Shown: one piece after another, positions 44,771 to 53,947 of the stretch
Numbering within the stretch: position 1 is the stretch's first letter
How the letters are laid out: every line of letters begins with the position of its first letter
Origin: CAYMEK01 sp964389305
GTDB lineage: Bacteria > Spirochaetota > Spirochaetia > SZUA-6 > DRHE01
DNA length: 64,000 nucleotides
Direction: 5' to 3'
Assembly: GCA_964389305.1 (NCBI GenBank)
Contig: CAYMEK010000016.1
Coordinates: 4,455 to 68,454 of the forward strand
The notes under the pieces: model-generated
Databases searched by the model: none
Told to the model about the DNA's origin: nothing
The model's input: the letters and a program-made list of their open reading frames with translations, nothing else
Made by a program: the position numbers and the translations under genes

Positions 44771-46838
44771 AGACGGGGCAGAACAAGCAGCAAAGGAAAT
44801 CGAAGAACTCTGCCGGCGGCTAGGCCGCTATCAGCACGAATACTACGTGCTGGGTCGCCCGAGCGTCAGCGATCAGGAGTACGACCGGCTTTTCGACCGT
44901 CTTTCGAATCTAGAGAAGGCTTTCCCGCAGCTGCGGCGCCCGGATTCCCCCACCATGCGGGTGGGTTCCGACCTGACCAGCGATCTTCCCGAAGCCTCTC
45001 ACACGATTCCGGTGCTGAGCCTCGACAAGGCCTACAGCGCGGTCGAGCTTGAAGCCTGGATCGCCAAGACGGAGAGGAATGCCGGCCGGTGGGCTGCTCC
45101 CGATTCGAGCCTATCCTACGTGATCGAAGAAAAGATCGACGGGGCCTCCATCGTCCTGTACTACGAGCAGGGACTGCTGGCCAGGGCCGTTACCAGAGGA
45201 AACGGGCTGGTTGGAAACGATATCACCGGCAATGTAAAAACCATAGGAGCGGTGCCGCTGCGTCTTTCCTCGGAGGTCACCGTGGCGGTACGGGGCGAGA
45301 TCTTTCTGCCCAGAAGCCTGTTCGACCGCATCAATGCCAGGCAGGAAATCCCGTACGCCAATCCACGCAATCTGGCCTCCGGTACGCTGCGCCGGGTGAA
45401 AAGCTCAGAGGTGGCAGCGGTTCCTCTGGATATTTTCGTCTATGAAGGCTATTTCTCTTCGGGCCCGCAAACCCATGTGGGGATCCTGGAGGAGCTGGAG
45501 AAGCTCGGCTTCAAGGTCAATCCCCATACCGGCTTCTTTTCCGACCGCCAAGATGCGGCGGCGCTGCGACTGCAGCATCCCGGCTGGAGCGTGGCAAAGG
45601 TGGCGGAAATCCCCGACTACCTTGAACAGCTACGCAGCAACCGCCAGGAGCGGGACTACGAGATCGACGGCCTGGTCATCAAGGTAAACGAGCTGCCAGC
45701 CCGGGAGAGTCTCGGCTTTACCGGACACCATCCTCGCTGGGCCATCGCCTTCAAGTTCGAGGCGCCGGAAGCCCAGTCCACGATCGAGAATATCGAGGTG
45801 CAGGTGGGCAGGACGGGCCGGATCACCCCGGTAGCCCGCATCAAGCCGGTACGCCTTTCCGGCTCTACGATCGCCAATGCCACACTGCACAACCAGGATT
45901 ACGTGGACCTCCTCGAGCTGGCCATTGGAGACCGGGTGAGCATCTCCAAGCGGGGGGATGTGATACCCGCAGTGGAACGGGTAGTGGAAAAAAACGAGCA
46001 GGGCAACAGGACCTGGAAAATGCCTTCCACCTGCCCTTCCTGCGGCGGCCCGCTTGTTCGCCGGGGGGCCCACCAGTTCTGTCCCAATCACGATTGTCCA
46101 GCCCAGATACGCGGCAGGATCCATTTCTTCGCTTCCAGAGGACAGATGGACATCGACACCCTAGGACCCGAAACCCTCGAACTTCTGATCGAGCGGGCGA
46201 TCATTCGGGATGTGGAGGATTTGTACTCCTTCGATCCCGAGGCTCTCACGGGGCTTCGTGGCTTCGGAGAAAAGAAAATCAGGTTGATCCGGGAGGGAAT
46301 CGAGGAAAGCAAGCAGCAACCCTACCGCACCGTCCTGGTCGCTCTCGGGATCCCAGAGGTCGGTCAGAAAGTCGTGGAGCTTCTGATCGAGGCGGGCTAC
46401 CGGGACATCGACTCGCTCCTGGCGGCCGCGGACAGGGCAGATCCGGCCGTGTTCACCTCGATCCACGGGATCGGCGAGAAAACGGCCAGGACCCTGATCG
46501 AAGAACTCGCCCGCCCCGATGTCAGGCGGCGGATAGAGGCTCTCAAGGCGGCCGGACTGAAGCTCAGCGAGGAGGCCCCTGCGAAAATGGAGGGGAGCGG
46601 CCTAGCCTTCGCCGGGCAGAGCTGGTGCGTTACGGGGAGTTTCGAACACTTCAAGCCCAGGGAGCTGGCCGCCGAGGAAATCAAGAGACGGGGCGGCCGG
46701 GTGATCGCCGGCGTCAGCTCCAACACCACCCACCTGCTGGCCGGCCGCGGAGCGGGCAGCAAGCTGCAGAAAGCTCGCCAGCTAGGCGTACGCATTGTTG
46801 AGGAGAGTGAGTTCCTAGAGATGCTCACCTTCTCATAG
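44745..46838 (+). CDS. ligA: NAD-dependent DNA ligase LigA
   Basis: LigA seals nicks in replication and repair with NAD+. The 697-residue product shows the Ia domain with HEYYVLGRPSVSDQEYDRL, the adenylation motif with active Lys130 (EEKIDGAS), an OB domain, the zinc finger C430, C433, C446, C451, helix-hairpin-helix repeats (LTGLRGFGEKKI, IHGIGEKTA) and a C-terminal BRCT domain from about residue 618. Full length. It overlaps the SPOR-protein gene by 26 nt in another frame. Confidence 0.97.
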   Translation: MPSSNSSSKDGAEQAAKEIEELCRRLGRYQHEYYVLGRPSVSDQEYDRLFDRLSNLEKAFPQLRRPDSPTMRVGSDLTSDLPEASHTIPVLSLDKAYSAVELEAWIAKTERNAGRWAAPDSSLSYVIEEKIDGASIVLYYEQGLLARAVTRGNGLVGNDITGNVKTIGAVPLRLSSEVTVAVRGEIFLPRSLFDRINARQEIPYANPRNLASGTLRRVKSSEVAAVPLDIFVYEGYFSSGPQTHVGILEELEKLGFKVNPHTGFFSDRQDAAALRLQHPGWSVAKVAEIPDYLEQLRSNRQERDYEIDGLVIKVNELPARESLGFTGHHPRWAIAFKFEAPEAQSTIENIEVQVGRTGRITPVARIKPVRLSGSTIANATLHNQDYVDLLELAIGDRVSISKRGDVIPAVERVVEKNEQGNRTWKMPSTCPSCGGPLVRRGAHQFCPNHDCPAQIRGRIHFFASRGQMDIDTLGPETLELLIERAIIRDVEDLYSFDPEALTGLRGFGEKKIRLIREGIEESKQQPYRTVLVALGIPEVGQKVVELLIEAGYRDIDSLLAAADRADPAVFTSIHGIGEKTARTLIEELARPDVRRRIEALKAAGLKLSEEAPAKMEGSGLAFAGQSWCVTGSFEHFKPRELAAEEIKRRGGRVIAGVSSNTTHLLAGRGAGSKLQKARQLGVRIVEESEFLEMLTFS

Positions 46839-46847
46839 AAAATAATA

Positions 46848-46876
46848 TTGACGCCTTCAGGTACTCGGATTACAGT
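46848..46876 (+). promoter_or_regulatory. Predicted promoter for the nucleoside transporter operon
   Basis: -35 TTGACG (46848-46853), a 17-nt spacer and -10 TACAGT (46871-46876) lie 39 nt before the lipoprotein start, in the short gap after ligA. A strong ribosome-binding site (GGAGGAGGTGG) follows. The elements are read directly. Confidence 0.7.
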
Positions 46877-46914
46877 AAAGGAAAATAACTCAAACATGGA
46901 GGAGGTGGATTTCC

Positions 46915-48057
46915 ATGAAAAAAGCACTGCTCGCACTTCTGATTGTCCTCGTGGCTATTGCCGTACTGGGATGTAAGAAGAAAGAAGAGGCCGCGGCTCC
47001 GGAGGGACCCAAATATAAGATCGGCATCTGTTTCGATATCGGGGGGCGGGGGGACCAGTCCTTCAACGACTCCGCGTACCACGGCATGGTGATGCTGGCC
47101 GAGCGGTACAACGGGTATATCAAGGACGACCCCAGCAACGTGGATCACGGCAAGGACATCGAGCTGAAATACCTGGAACCCAAGGCAGGGGGCCAGGACA
47201 GGGAACAGTTGCTGCGCGCTCTGGCCGAAGACGGCTACCAGCTGATCATCGGGGTCGGATTTCTGTTCACGGACTCGATAACCAAGGTGGCCGCCGATTT
47301 TCCCGATCAACACTTCGGAATCATCGACGGCTATATTCCGGATCTCACGGCAGACAGCAACATCACCTGTCTGAGTTTCGCCGAGCACGAGGGCTCGTTC
47401 CTGGTGGGCGCCATCGCCGGAATGATGAACAAAGGCGGGAAGGTGGGCTTCATCGGCGGGATGGATATTCCCCTGATCCACAAGTTCCAGGGCGGCTTCT
47501 ATGCAGGAGTTATGTACGTCAATCCTGAGCTGAGAAAGCCGAACGCGCTGCTCGGCCAGTACTGCGGCAAAGACCCCACGGCGTTCAACGATCCGAAGAC
47601 CGCGGAGAGCATCGCCGTGAACTTCTACCGGCAGGGTGCGACCATCATTTATCACGCAGCCGGCGGGTCCGGCGCGGGGCTCTTCAAGGCGGCCCGGGAC
47701 CTGGACAAGTGGGCCATCGGCGTCGACTCCGATCAGGGACTGATCTACGCAACCAGTGACAGCTCCGAGGAACGAGCCATGGCCGAGCATATCCTGACTT
47801 CCATGCTCAAGCGGGTGGACAACGCCGTGTTCCTTACCGGACAGGAGCTGATCCAAAGCGACGACGTCAAGGGCGGTTACGATGAGTTCGGCCTGGCCGA
47901 CGACGGCGTGGGCTACGCAGTGAACGAATACAACCAAAAGGTACTGGATCCCGTACGGGCGGACGTGGATCAGCTCAAACAGAAGATCATCGACGGGGAG
48001 ATAACGGTTCCCGATGATGACTCCAAGGTTGCCGAGTGGGCTAAAGCGACCTTCTAG
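46915..48057 (+). CDS. BMP-family nucleoside-binding lipoprotein (PnrA/TmpC-like)
   Basis: The 380-residue product is the substrate-binding lipoprotein of the downstream ABC transporter. The signal ends in lipobox AVLGC with Cys20 as the lipidated residue, followed by KKKEE. The mature part has the BMP fold: GICFDIGGRGDQSFNDSAYH at the N-terminus, GFLFTDSITKVAADFPDQHF and GGKVGFIGGMDIPLIHKFQG. Treponema TmpC (PnrA) of this family binds purine nucleosides. It has its own promoter and a terminator before the ATPase gene. Confidence 0.95.
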   Translation: MKKALLALLIVLVAIAVLGCKKKEEAAAPEGPKYKIGICFDIGGRGDQSFNDSAYHGMVMLAERYNGYIKDDPSNVDHGKDIELKYLEPKAGGQDREQLLRALAEDGYQLIIGVGFLFTDSITKVAADFPDQHFGIIDGYIPDLTADSNITCLSFAEHEGSFLVGAIAGMMNKGGKVGFIGGMDIPLIHKFQGGFYAGVMYVNPELRKPNALLGQYCGKDPTAFNDPKTAESIAVNFYRQGATIIYHAAGGSGAGLFKAARDLDKWAIGVDSDQGLIYATSDSSEERAMAEHILTSMLKRVDNAVFLTGQELIQSDDVKGGYDEFGLADDGVGYAVNEYNQKVLDPVRADVDQLKQKIIDGEITVPDDDSKVAEWAKATF

Positions 48058-48075
48058 AAAAAAAGGTTGACAATG

Positions 48076-48115
48076 GCGGGGCGGATCGCAGGGGTGCGAG
48101 CCGTCCCGCTTTTTT
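48076..48115 (+). terminator. Intrinsic terminator between binding protein and ATPase genes
   Basis: A GC-rich stem (GCGGGGCGG 48076-48084 with CCGTCCCGC 48101-48109, one G-T pair) contains an inner stem CGCA/TGCG around a GGGG loop and is followed by six T (48110-48115). The likely purpose is to make the lipoprotein in excess over the transporter core, a known arrangement in binding-protein operons. Confidence 0.85.
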
Positions 48116-48134
48116 CATAGCCGGGAGGCCCCGA

Positions 48135-49655
48135 ATGCCAACAACCCTTCTCGCCATGGAGGAGATCACCAAGGTCTTTCCAGGCGTACGGGCCAACGAC
48201 GGTGTAAGCTTCGACCTGCAGGCCGGGGAGATCCATGCACTGGTCGGTGAAAACGGCGCAGGCAAGACGACCCTCATGAAGATTCTCTACGGCCTGCAGA
48301 ATCCTGATTCGGGAACGATCTATCTGCGCGGCGAACCCATCACCATCCGCAATCCTCGTGACGCCATAGCCCAGGGCATCGGAATGGTCCACCAGCACTT
48401 CATGCTCGTTCCTCCCTTCACGGTTCTCGAAAACATTGTCCTCGGCGAAGAAACCCATGTAGCTGGAGTTTTGAAGCTGGAGGAGCCGGCCCGGAAAATA
48501 GAACAGATCATGAGCAGAAACAGTCTGCCGGTGGAGCTCGATCTGCCGGTGGAGGAGCTTCCGGTAGGCATGCAGCAGCGGGTGGAGATTCTAAAGATCC
48601 TCTACCGGGGAGCGGAGATTCTGGTCTTCGATGAGCCGACCGCAGTGCTCACTCCCCAGGAGGTGGAGGACCTGTTTGCCACGTTCCGCAAGATGAAAAG
48701 CCAGGGCCAGGGCATCATCTTTATCAGCCACAAGCTCGATGAGGTGCTGGGGATTGCCGACCGCATCACCGTGATCCGCCGCGGCCGGGTGGTGCGTACC
48801 CTACCCCGCCGGGAGGCGACCAAGCCCCTCATCGCCGAGCTGATGGTAGGCAAACCTGTGCTGCTCCAGGTTGAGAAGCAGCCGATCGAAGCAGGCAAAA
48901 CAATTCTACAGGTGAGCGGGCTCTGTCACACAGGAGAGCGCGGTCAAAGGTCTCTTGACCGAGTAAGCCTGTCCGTTCGTGCCGGGGAGATCTACGGCAT
49001 CGCCGGGGTGGAGGGCAACGGGCAGACCGAGCTGGTCCAGGCGATCACCGAGCCCGTGAAGCTCGACGGCGGCGATATCCGCCTCGAGGGCCAGAGCATC
49101 CTGGGCTGGGATGTGCGTAGAAGGAGAGATGCGGGCATAGGCCATATCCCCGAGGACAGGCAGCGCTACGGGTTGCTGCTGCCCTTCAGTCTGGCGGACA
49201 ACCTGACCCTGGGGCAGCATCACCGACCGCCTTTCGTCAGGGGATTCCAGTGGGTCGATACGGCCAAGGTGCGGGAATACGCCCGCGAAACGATTCAGGC
49301 CTTCGACATCCGGACCCCCTCCGAGCTCACCCCGGCCAACGCTCTCTCCGGAGGCAACCAGCAGAAGGCCATTGTAGCCCGGGAGCTGAGCTTCGAGCCG
49401 ATTTTACTGGTGGCTTCTCAGCCTACCCGTGGAGTGGACGTCGGCGCCATGGAGTTCATCTACTCCCAGCTTCTCCTGGCCCGTCAGCGCGGAAAGGCGA
49501 TTCTTCTGATATCCGCCGACCTGGACGAGATCCTGTCCCTGTCCGATCGTATCGGCGTAATGTTCAAGGGGCGCATCATCCAGGAGCTGTCCGGAGCACA
49601 AGCCACCAGGGAGAAGGTCGGGTTGTACATGACGGGGGGCGAACAAGGTGAATAA
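48135..49655 (+). CDS. Nucleoside/simple-sugar ABC transporter ATP-binding protein
   Basis: The 506-residue product contains two fused ATPase domains, as in the CUT2 and nucleoside (NupO/RnsB) families. Domain 1 has Walker A GENGAGKT (38-45), Q-loop MVHQHFML and Walker B ILVFDEPTA, but its signature is LPVGMQQR in place of LSGGQ. Domain 2 has a degenerate Walker A (GVEGNGQTEL) and a good signature LSGGNQQK. This asymmetry is normal for the family. It overlaps the first permease gene by 8 nt. Confidence 0.95.
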   Translation: MPTTLLAMEEITKVFPGVRANDGVSFDLQAGEIHALVGENGAGKTTLMKILYGLQNPDSGTIYLRGEPITIRNPRDAIAQGIGMVHQHFMLVPPFTVLENIVLGEETHVAGVLKLEEPARKIEQIMSRNSLPVELDLPVEELPVGMQQRVEILKILYRGAEILVFDEPTAVLTPQEVEDLFATFRKMKSQGQGIIFISHKLDEVLGIADRITVIRRGRVVRTLPRREATKPLIAELMVGKPVLLQVEKQPIEAGKTILQVSGLCHTGERGQRSLDRVSLSVRAGEIYGIAGVEGNGQTELVQAITEPVKLDGGDIRLEGQSILGWDVRRRRDAGIGHIPEDRQRYGLLLPFSLADNLTLGQHHRPPFVRGFQWVDTAKVREYARETIQAFDIRTPSELTPANALSGGNQQKAIVARELSFEPILLVASQPTRGVDVGAMEFIYSQLLLARQRGKAILLISADLDEILSLSDRIGVMFKGRIIQELSGAQATREKVGLYMTGGEQGE

Positions 49656-50745
49656 GCCGAAACTGGACAAATACCGGCTCCTGGAGCTGCTGGCTCCAGT
49701 GTTGGGTTTCAGCGCTTCCATCGTGGTACTGCTCATCATCGCCGCCCTGGTGGGTGAGAGCCCGGCCAGCGCGGTTTCAGCCATTTTGAGATTTACTGTG
49801 GGAACCGGTGCGCGCCTGGCCACCGTATTTTCCGTAGCCCTGCCGCTCTTTATATCCGGGCTGGCCGTGGCTATCGCTTTCAGGGCCGGAGTATTCAATA
49901 TCGGAGCCGAGGGCCAGTACTTCATAGGCGGACTGGTGGGCGCGCTGGCAGGGATCTACCTGCCTCTGCCAAGAGCCATTCATCTGCCCGTGGTGGTGCT
50001 GGCCGCCATGGCCGGAGGCGCGCTGTGGGCGGCCGTCCCCGCTATCTTGAAAGTAACCAAAGGGATTCACGAGGTCATCTCGACCATAATGCTCAATAAT
50101 ATCGCTCTCGCCCTGGTGAACTACCTGGTAAACGGGCCCCTGTCCGGCAGGGGCGAGGCGAGCCTGGAGCCGCAGACCCACAAGATCCTGCCCAGCGCCC
50201 TTTTTGGCAAGCTCAACAATTGGTTCCGGGCCATCGGCTTGAACGTCCCCGATCACGTGTACCTGGACTACACCTTGATCGTGGCCATCGTAGTGGGGAT
50301 CCTGGCCTATATACTGCTGTTCCGCCTGCGCTTCGGTTTCGAGATCCGGGCCGTGGGGGTATCGCTGGAGGTCTCCCGCTACGCCGGCATACGGGTAAGC
50401 ACCGTGCAGTTGGGGGTCTTTCTGATCAGCGGCGCCATTGCCGGTCTTATCGGCATGCAGGAGATCTTCGCTATCCGCGGTCACTACACCTTCGAGATCG
50501 CTTCCGGGCTGGGTTTCGACGGCATCGCCATCGCGCTTATCGGGCGCAACTCGCCGGTAGGGGTGATCTTCTCATCGATTCTTTTCGCCTTTCTAAAGCA
50601 GGCCGGCTACGGCCTGCAGCTCTATACCTCGGTGCCCAACGCCATCATCTACGTCATCACCGGGCTGATGATTATTTTCATTGTGGTAATCAACGAGATC
50701 GTAACCCGCTATATCCGGGTACTGAGAAAAAAGGAGGCTGCCTGA
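49648..50745 (+). CDS. Nucleoside ABC transporter permease 1
   Basis: The 365-residue membrane protein of the branched-chain/nucleoside permease family (BPD_transp_2) shows about nine hydrophobic segments, with GVFNIGAEGQYFIGGLVGAL and the coupling-region segment FRLRFGFEIRAVGVSLEVSR. The start codon is the in-frame GTG at 49648. It forms the pore with permease 2; gap to permease 2 is one nucleotide. Confidence 0.93.
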   Translation: MNKPKLDKYRLLELLAPVLGFSASIVVLLIIAALVGESPASAVSAILRFTVGTGARLATVFSVALPLFISGLAVAIAFRAGVFNIGAEGQYFIGGLVGALAGIYLPLPRAIHLPVVVLAAMAGGALWAAVPAILKVTKGIHEVISTIMLNNIALALVNYLVNGPLSGRGEASLEPQTHKILPSALFGKLNNWFRAIGLNVPDHVYLDYTLIVAIVVGILAYILLFRLRFGFEIRAVGVSLEVSRYAGIRVSTVQLGVFLISGAIAGLIGMQEIFAIRGHYTFEIASGLGFDGIAIALIGRNSPVGVIFSSILFAFLKQAGYGLQLYTSVPNAIIYVITGLMIIFIVVINEIVTRYIRVLRKKEAA

Positions 50746-50746
50746 C

Positions 50747-51622
50747 ATGAACCTCTCGATAATGGTGGACTTTCTTTTCAAGGGCCTGGAAATCTCCGCG
50801 CCCATTGCCTTCGCCGCGCTGGGCGCGGTATTCAGCGAACGCAGTGGGGTCGTCAATATCGCCCTGGAGGGGTTCATGGCGGTGACTTCCTTCACCATAG
50901 TGTGGGGCTCGATTGTCTTCCAGAGTATCTGGATGGGACTGCTGGTGGCTATTATTACCGGAGGGATCATGGGCATGATCCATGCCGTAGCCACCATCAC
51001 CTACCGGGTGAACCAGATCGTCAGCGGCGTGGCCATAAACATCATGGCCATCGGCATCGGCCGCTTCCTGTCCCAGAAGATTTTCAACCAGGAAACCCAG
51101 TCGGCTCTGAATCCCTATCTCTTCCCTACGGTTCTAGGCATCAACTCCTTCGCCTTCGCCTTGATTCCCATCACCGCTCTATGCTGGTTCCTGATCTATA
51201 AGACGCGCTTCGGCCTGCGGCTGCGTACCGTGGGTGAAAATCCGGAGGCTGCGGATACGCTGGGCATCAACGTGTACCTGATGCGTTACGGCGGTGTAGT
51301 CATATCGGGATTTATGTGCGGACTGGCGGCAGGAGTATTGTATCCGGCTAAATGGATCAATGGGATGACCGCCGGACGGGGATTCATCGCCCTGGCGGCA
51401 ATGATCTTCGGCCGCTGGCACCCGGTGGGAGCCGTGCTGGCGGCGCTGCTGTTCGGCTACGCGGAGACCTTCCGCATCATGTTCGAGACGAAAGTACCCA
51501 TGATTCCCAGCCAGTTCGTGCAAATGCTGCCCTATGTGTTGGCCATTGTCGTGTTGATCGGCATGATGGGGAAAGCCCGCCCGCCGGCGGCTGACGGTAT
51601 CCCTTACGAGCCGGGAGAATAA
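50747..51622 (+). CDS. Nucleoside ABC transporter permease 2
   Basis: The 291-residue partner permease has the family start FKGLEISAPIAFAALGAVFS, ERSGVVNIALEGFMAVT, and the segment TRFGLRLRTVGENPEAADTL, with about eight membrane segments. It lies one nucleotide after permease 1 and ends 11 nt before a convergent minus-strand gene. No hairpin terminator was seen in that gap. Confidence 0.93.
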   Translation: MNLSIMVDFLFKGLEISAPIAFAALGAVFSERSGVVNIALEGFMAVTSFTIVWGSIVFQSIWMGLLVAIITGGIMGMIHAVATITYRVNQIVSGVAINIMAIGIGRFLSQKIFNQETQSALNPYLFPTVLGINSFAFALIPITALCWFLIYKTRFGLRLRTVGENPEAADTLGINVYLMRYGGVVISGFMCGLAAGVLYPAKWINGMTAGRGFIALAAMIFGRWHPVGAVLAALLFGYAETFRIMFETKVPMIPSQFVQMLPYVLAIVVLIGMMGKARPPAADGIPYEPGE

Positions 51623-51633
51623 AGGCGTCTCGA

Positions 51634-52221
51634 TCAGACCTCGCTCATTCGTCGCAGCTCCTGCTTTACCTGTCCCAGAACCTGGCTGTAACGATCATCG
51701 AGAATGGTGAGATTGTCCCGTAGAAGTTTCTGATACTCCGGATCCATAGCGGGGTCTATCTTGACACTGGCTCCCAACTGCTGGCTCATCGCCTGCTCTT
51801 TCTGCTTCAGGATGGGAGCAAACCTCTTATCTACGGCCTCTACGACTCGCCTGCGCTCCTGGAGAAAGTCCTCGAGAAACTGCTCCATCTGACTCAGCAG
51901 CTTGGCAAGACGTTTGGCGTCATTCACCAGGGCATAAAAACCCTTTCCGGCCTTCTTGCTCTGGAGAAGTGACATCTGGTCGGAAGGCAGCTTGACATTT
52001 GCCAGCAGGGCCTGCAGTGCCCCTTCTCTGACGTGTTTGGTCTGTTTGCCAGCGAACTCCCCAAGCAGTTTCTTCAAATCTGCATCATCTTCGGAGAGGA
52101 ACCTGGAAACGCTTTTCTTTCCTTCTGTGATGTAGCGGCTCGCTTCAAGGGATTCCTTGTTCGCCTCTACATCCTTGGTCTTTTCCAGGGCAATTTCCAG
52201 CGCCGATTTGATTTCTGACAT
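51634..52221 (-). CDS. Conserved hypothetical protein, helical
   Basis: The 195-residue product (ATG at 52219-52221, AGGATGAGGTG before it) is rich in Glu, Lys and Leu and predicted to be almost wholly helical, with coiled-coil-like stretches (LAKLLSQMEQFLEDFLQERR, then ILKQKEQAM). No membrane segment or signal peptide. I do not recognise a family with confidence; the sequence style suggests a spirochaete-specific cytosolic protein. It is convergent with the transporter operon and 70 nt downstream of the folate gene in opposite... the same strand. Confidence 0.75.
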   Translation of the reverse strand: MSEIKSALEIALEKTKDVEANKESLEASRYITEGKKSVSRFLSEDDADLKKLLGEFAGKQTKHVREGALQALLANVKLPSDQMSLLQSKKAGKGFYALVNDAKRLAKLLSQMEQFLEDFLQERRRVVEAVDKRFAPILKQKEQAMSQQLGASVKIDPAMDPEYQKLLRDNLTILDDRYSQVLGQVKQELRRMSEV

Positions 52222-52291
52222 CACCTCATCCTGTATCTGTTACGTTTACCATAATGTACTCAGTATAGAGACTGTAAATCAAGGCACCGAC

Positions 52292-52903
52292 TTACTCCAC
52301 GATTTCCCGATCCGTGACAACGGCATCGAGAAGCTGGTCGTGAGCCGAGACCGGAACCTCCGCTATCAGTTGTTCGTCAAAAGCCAGACCCACGGCCCAG
52401 CAAGGGGTTCCCCCTGGGCGGCCGGATCGTGCCAGCGCCAGAAATCGATCGTAGAAACCCTTTCCCCTGCCCAACCGGCGTTTGCACCGATCGAACGCCA
52501 TTCCCGGGGTCAGGATGAGAAGCCGGCCGGTAAGGGTTTTGGGGTCTACCGGGCGCCAGATCGGATCGGGCTCGAGGATCCCGAATTGATTGGGAAGCAG
52601 GTTCTCCGTACGGCCGTCGTACTCATAGAAGGCCAAGTCCGTACCTTCTATTCGTGGAATAGCTATCTTTCTCCGCTCCTTATAGGCACGCTCCACAATG
52701 AACCGGGTTTCCACCTCGCCGTAGATGGGAATATAGACGAATACCCAGTCCGCCCCGGCCCACCAGCCTGTGGCGAACAGACGCTCAGCCAGGGCCCGGC
52801 TCTTTCTTTGGATTTGAGGTCCGTCCAGCCGGGCCAGCCGAGCTCGGACTTGCTCCCGCACCGCCCGTTTGCGAGCTGTGATAGCAGGGGTGGATTCGCC
52901 CAT
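52292..52903 (-). CDS. 5-formyltetrahydrofolate cyclo-ligase
   Basis: The enzyme makes 5,10-methenyltetrahydrofolate from 5-formyltetrahydrofolate using ATP. The 203-residue product has the N-terminal basic helix (TARKRAVREQVRARL), the segment VFVYIPIYGEVETRFIVERA, and the signature LGRGKGFYDRFLA. The ATG (52901-52903) has no ribosome-binding site, and the predicted promoter would start transcription only about 3 nt before it. Sequence upstream in the same frame has no family match. Confidence 0.92.
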   Translation of the reverse strand: MGESTPAITARKRAVREQVRARLARLDGPQIQRKSRALAERLFATGWWAGADWVFVYIPIYGEVETRFIVERAYKERRKIAIPRIEGTDLAFYEYDGRTENLLPNQFGILEPDPIWRPVDPKTLTGRLLILTPGMAFDRCKRRLGRGKGFYDRFLALARSGRPGGTPCWAVGLAFDEQLIAEVPVSAHDQLLDAVVTDREIVE

Positions 52904-52912
52904 CGCCGTTGT

Positions 52913-52941
52913 ACTATATCGCAGGGAAACGCCTGTGTCAC
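52913..52941 (-). promoter_or_regulatory. Predicted promoter very close to the 5-formyltetrahydrofolate cyclo-ligase start
   Basis: On the minus strand -35 GTGACA (52936-52941), a 17-nt spacer and -10 TATAGT (52913-52918) put the transcription start near 52906, three bases from the ATG. If correct, the mRNA is essentially leaderless. Confidence 0.6.
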
Positions 52942-53104
52942 GCCTACCCTGCAGCCGGATCGCCTTTGAATACGCGAAGCGGACCGCGTTTGAGAATCCG
53001 CCGTTGTAGAAATCGACGCCTCGAAATCCTTTAAATTTTAAGAAATGCACGGTTTTAAGAATACCGGATTTATGTATGATGATGGGCAACAGCAAAGGAC
53101 TGTG

Positions 53105-53947
53105 ATGACAGCAATACAGGAGTTCAGGAGACGTTACGGGCCTTGGGCATTGATAGCCGGAGGCTCGAAGGGACTGGGGGCGGCTTTCGCAGAAGAGGTG
53201 GCCCGCTATAGGCTGAACCTTATCCTGCTGGCCCGCAATGAGCATTCCCTGGCCGGCACTGCGGCGGGCATTAAAAAACGCCACGGCATCGAGGTGCGCA
53301 CGGTTTCGGTCGATCTGGCCGCCGCGGGAGCGCTGTCGAAAGTGAAGTCAGCTATCGGAAAGCTGGAGATCGGTCTTCTGGTGTATAATGCCGCCGGTTC
53401 GTATACGGGAGCGTTCCTATCGGCTGAACCGGATTACTACAAACAGATGGTGAATACGAACTGCACGGGGGCCCTCGAGCTGGTCTACTGGCTGGGCGCG
53501 CGGATGATCGAACGGCGCCGTGGAGGAATCCTGCTCATGTCCAGCCTGACTGCTTTTCTCGGCTCTCCGTTTGTAGTCACCTACGGGGCCACCAAGGCCT
53601 TCCTTCTGAATCTCGCCGAAGGACTCAATGTGGAATGGAATCCTTTTGGGGTGGACGTGGCCGCCTGCTGCGCCGGTCCCATACGTACCCCCAGCTACCT
53701 GCGCAGCAAACCGGCAGGCAAAGGGCCCAAGGCGCTGGAAATGGAGCCCGGGCAGGTAGCCCGTAAAGCCTTGCGGGCGCTTGGCCGCCGGACCATAGTC
53801 ATCCCCGGCGTGTTGAATCGATTCGTATTTCTTTTGGTGAGCCGGTTGCTTTCTCGGACGGCGGCCACCCGCTTGCTGGCTCGCAGTACGCGGTCGATGT
53901 ACGGCAATCGCGCCACCGACCCTCCCGGGGATGGTGTCATCCGATGA
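53105..53947 (+). CDS. Short-chain dehydrogenase/reductase
   Basis: The 280-residue product is a classical SDR: cofactor motif AGGSKGLG (about residues 18-25), NAAG at 95-98, and catalytic Ser147, Tyr160 and Lys164 (TYGATKAF). The tail has a hydrophobic segment (VFLLVSRLL) that may bind membrane. The ATG at 53105 follows AAAGGACTGTG. The sequence style recalls SDRs acting on acyl or steroid-like ketones, but the substrate is unknown. The stop overlaps the next gene (ATGA at 53944). Confidence 0.9.
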   Translation: MTAIQEFRRRYGPWALIAGGSKGLGAAFAEEVARYRLNLILLARNEHSLAGTAAGIKKRHGIEVRTVSVDLAAAGALSKVKSAIGKLEIGLLVYNAAGSYTGAFLSAEPDYYKQMVNTNCTGALELVYWLGARMIERRRGGILLMSSLTAFLGSPFVVTYGATKAFLLNLAEGLNVEWNPFGVDVAACCAGPIRTPSYLRSKPAGKGPKALEMEPGQVARKALRALGRRTIVIPGVLNRFVFLLVSRLLSRTAATRLLARSTRSMYGNRATDPPGDGVIR

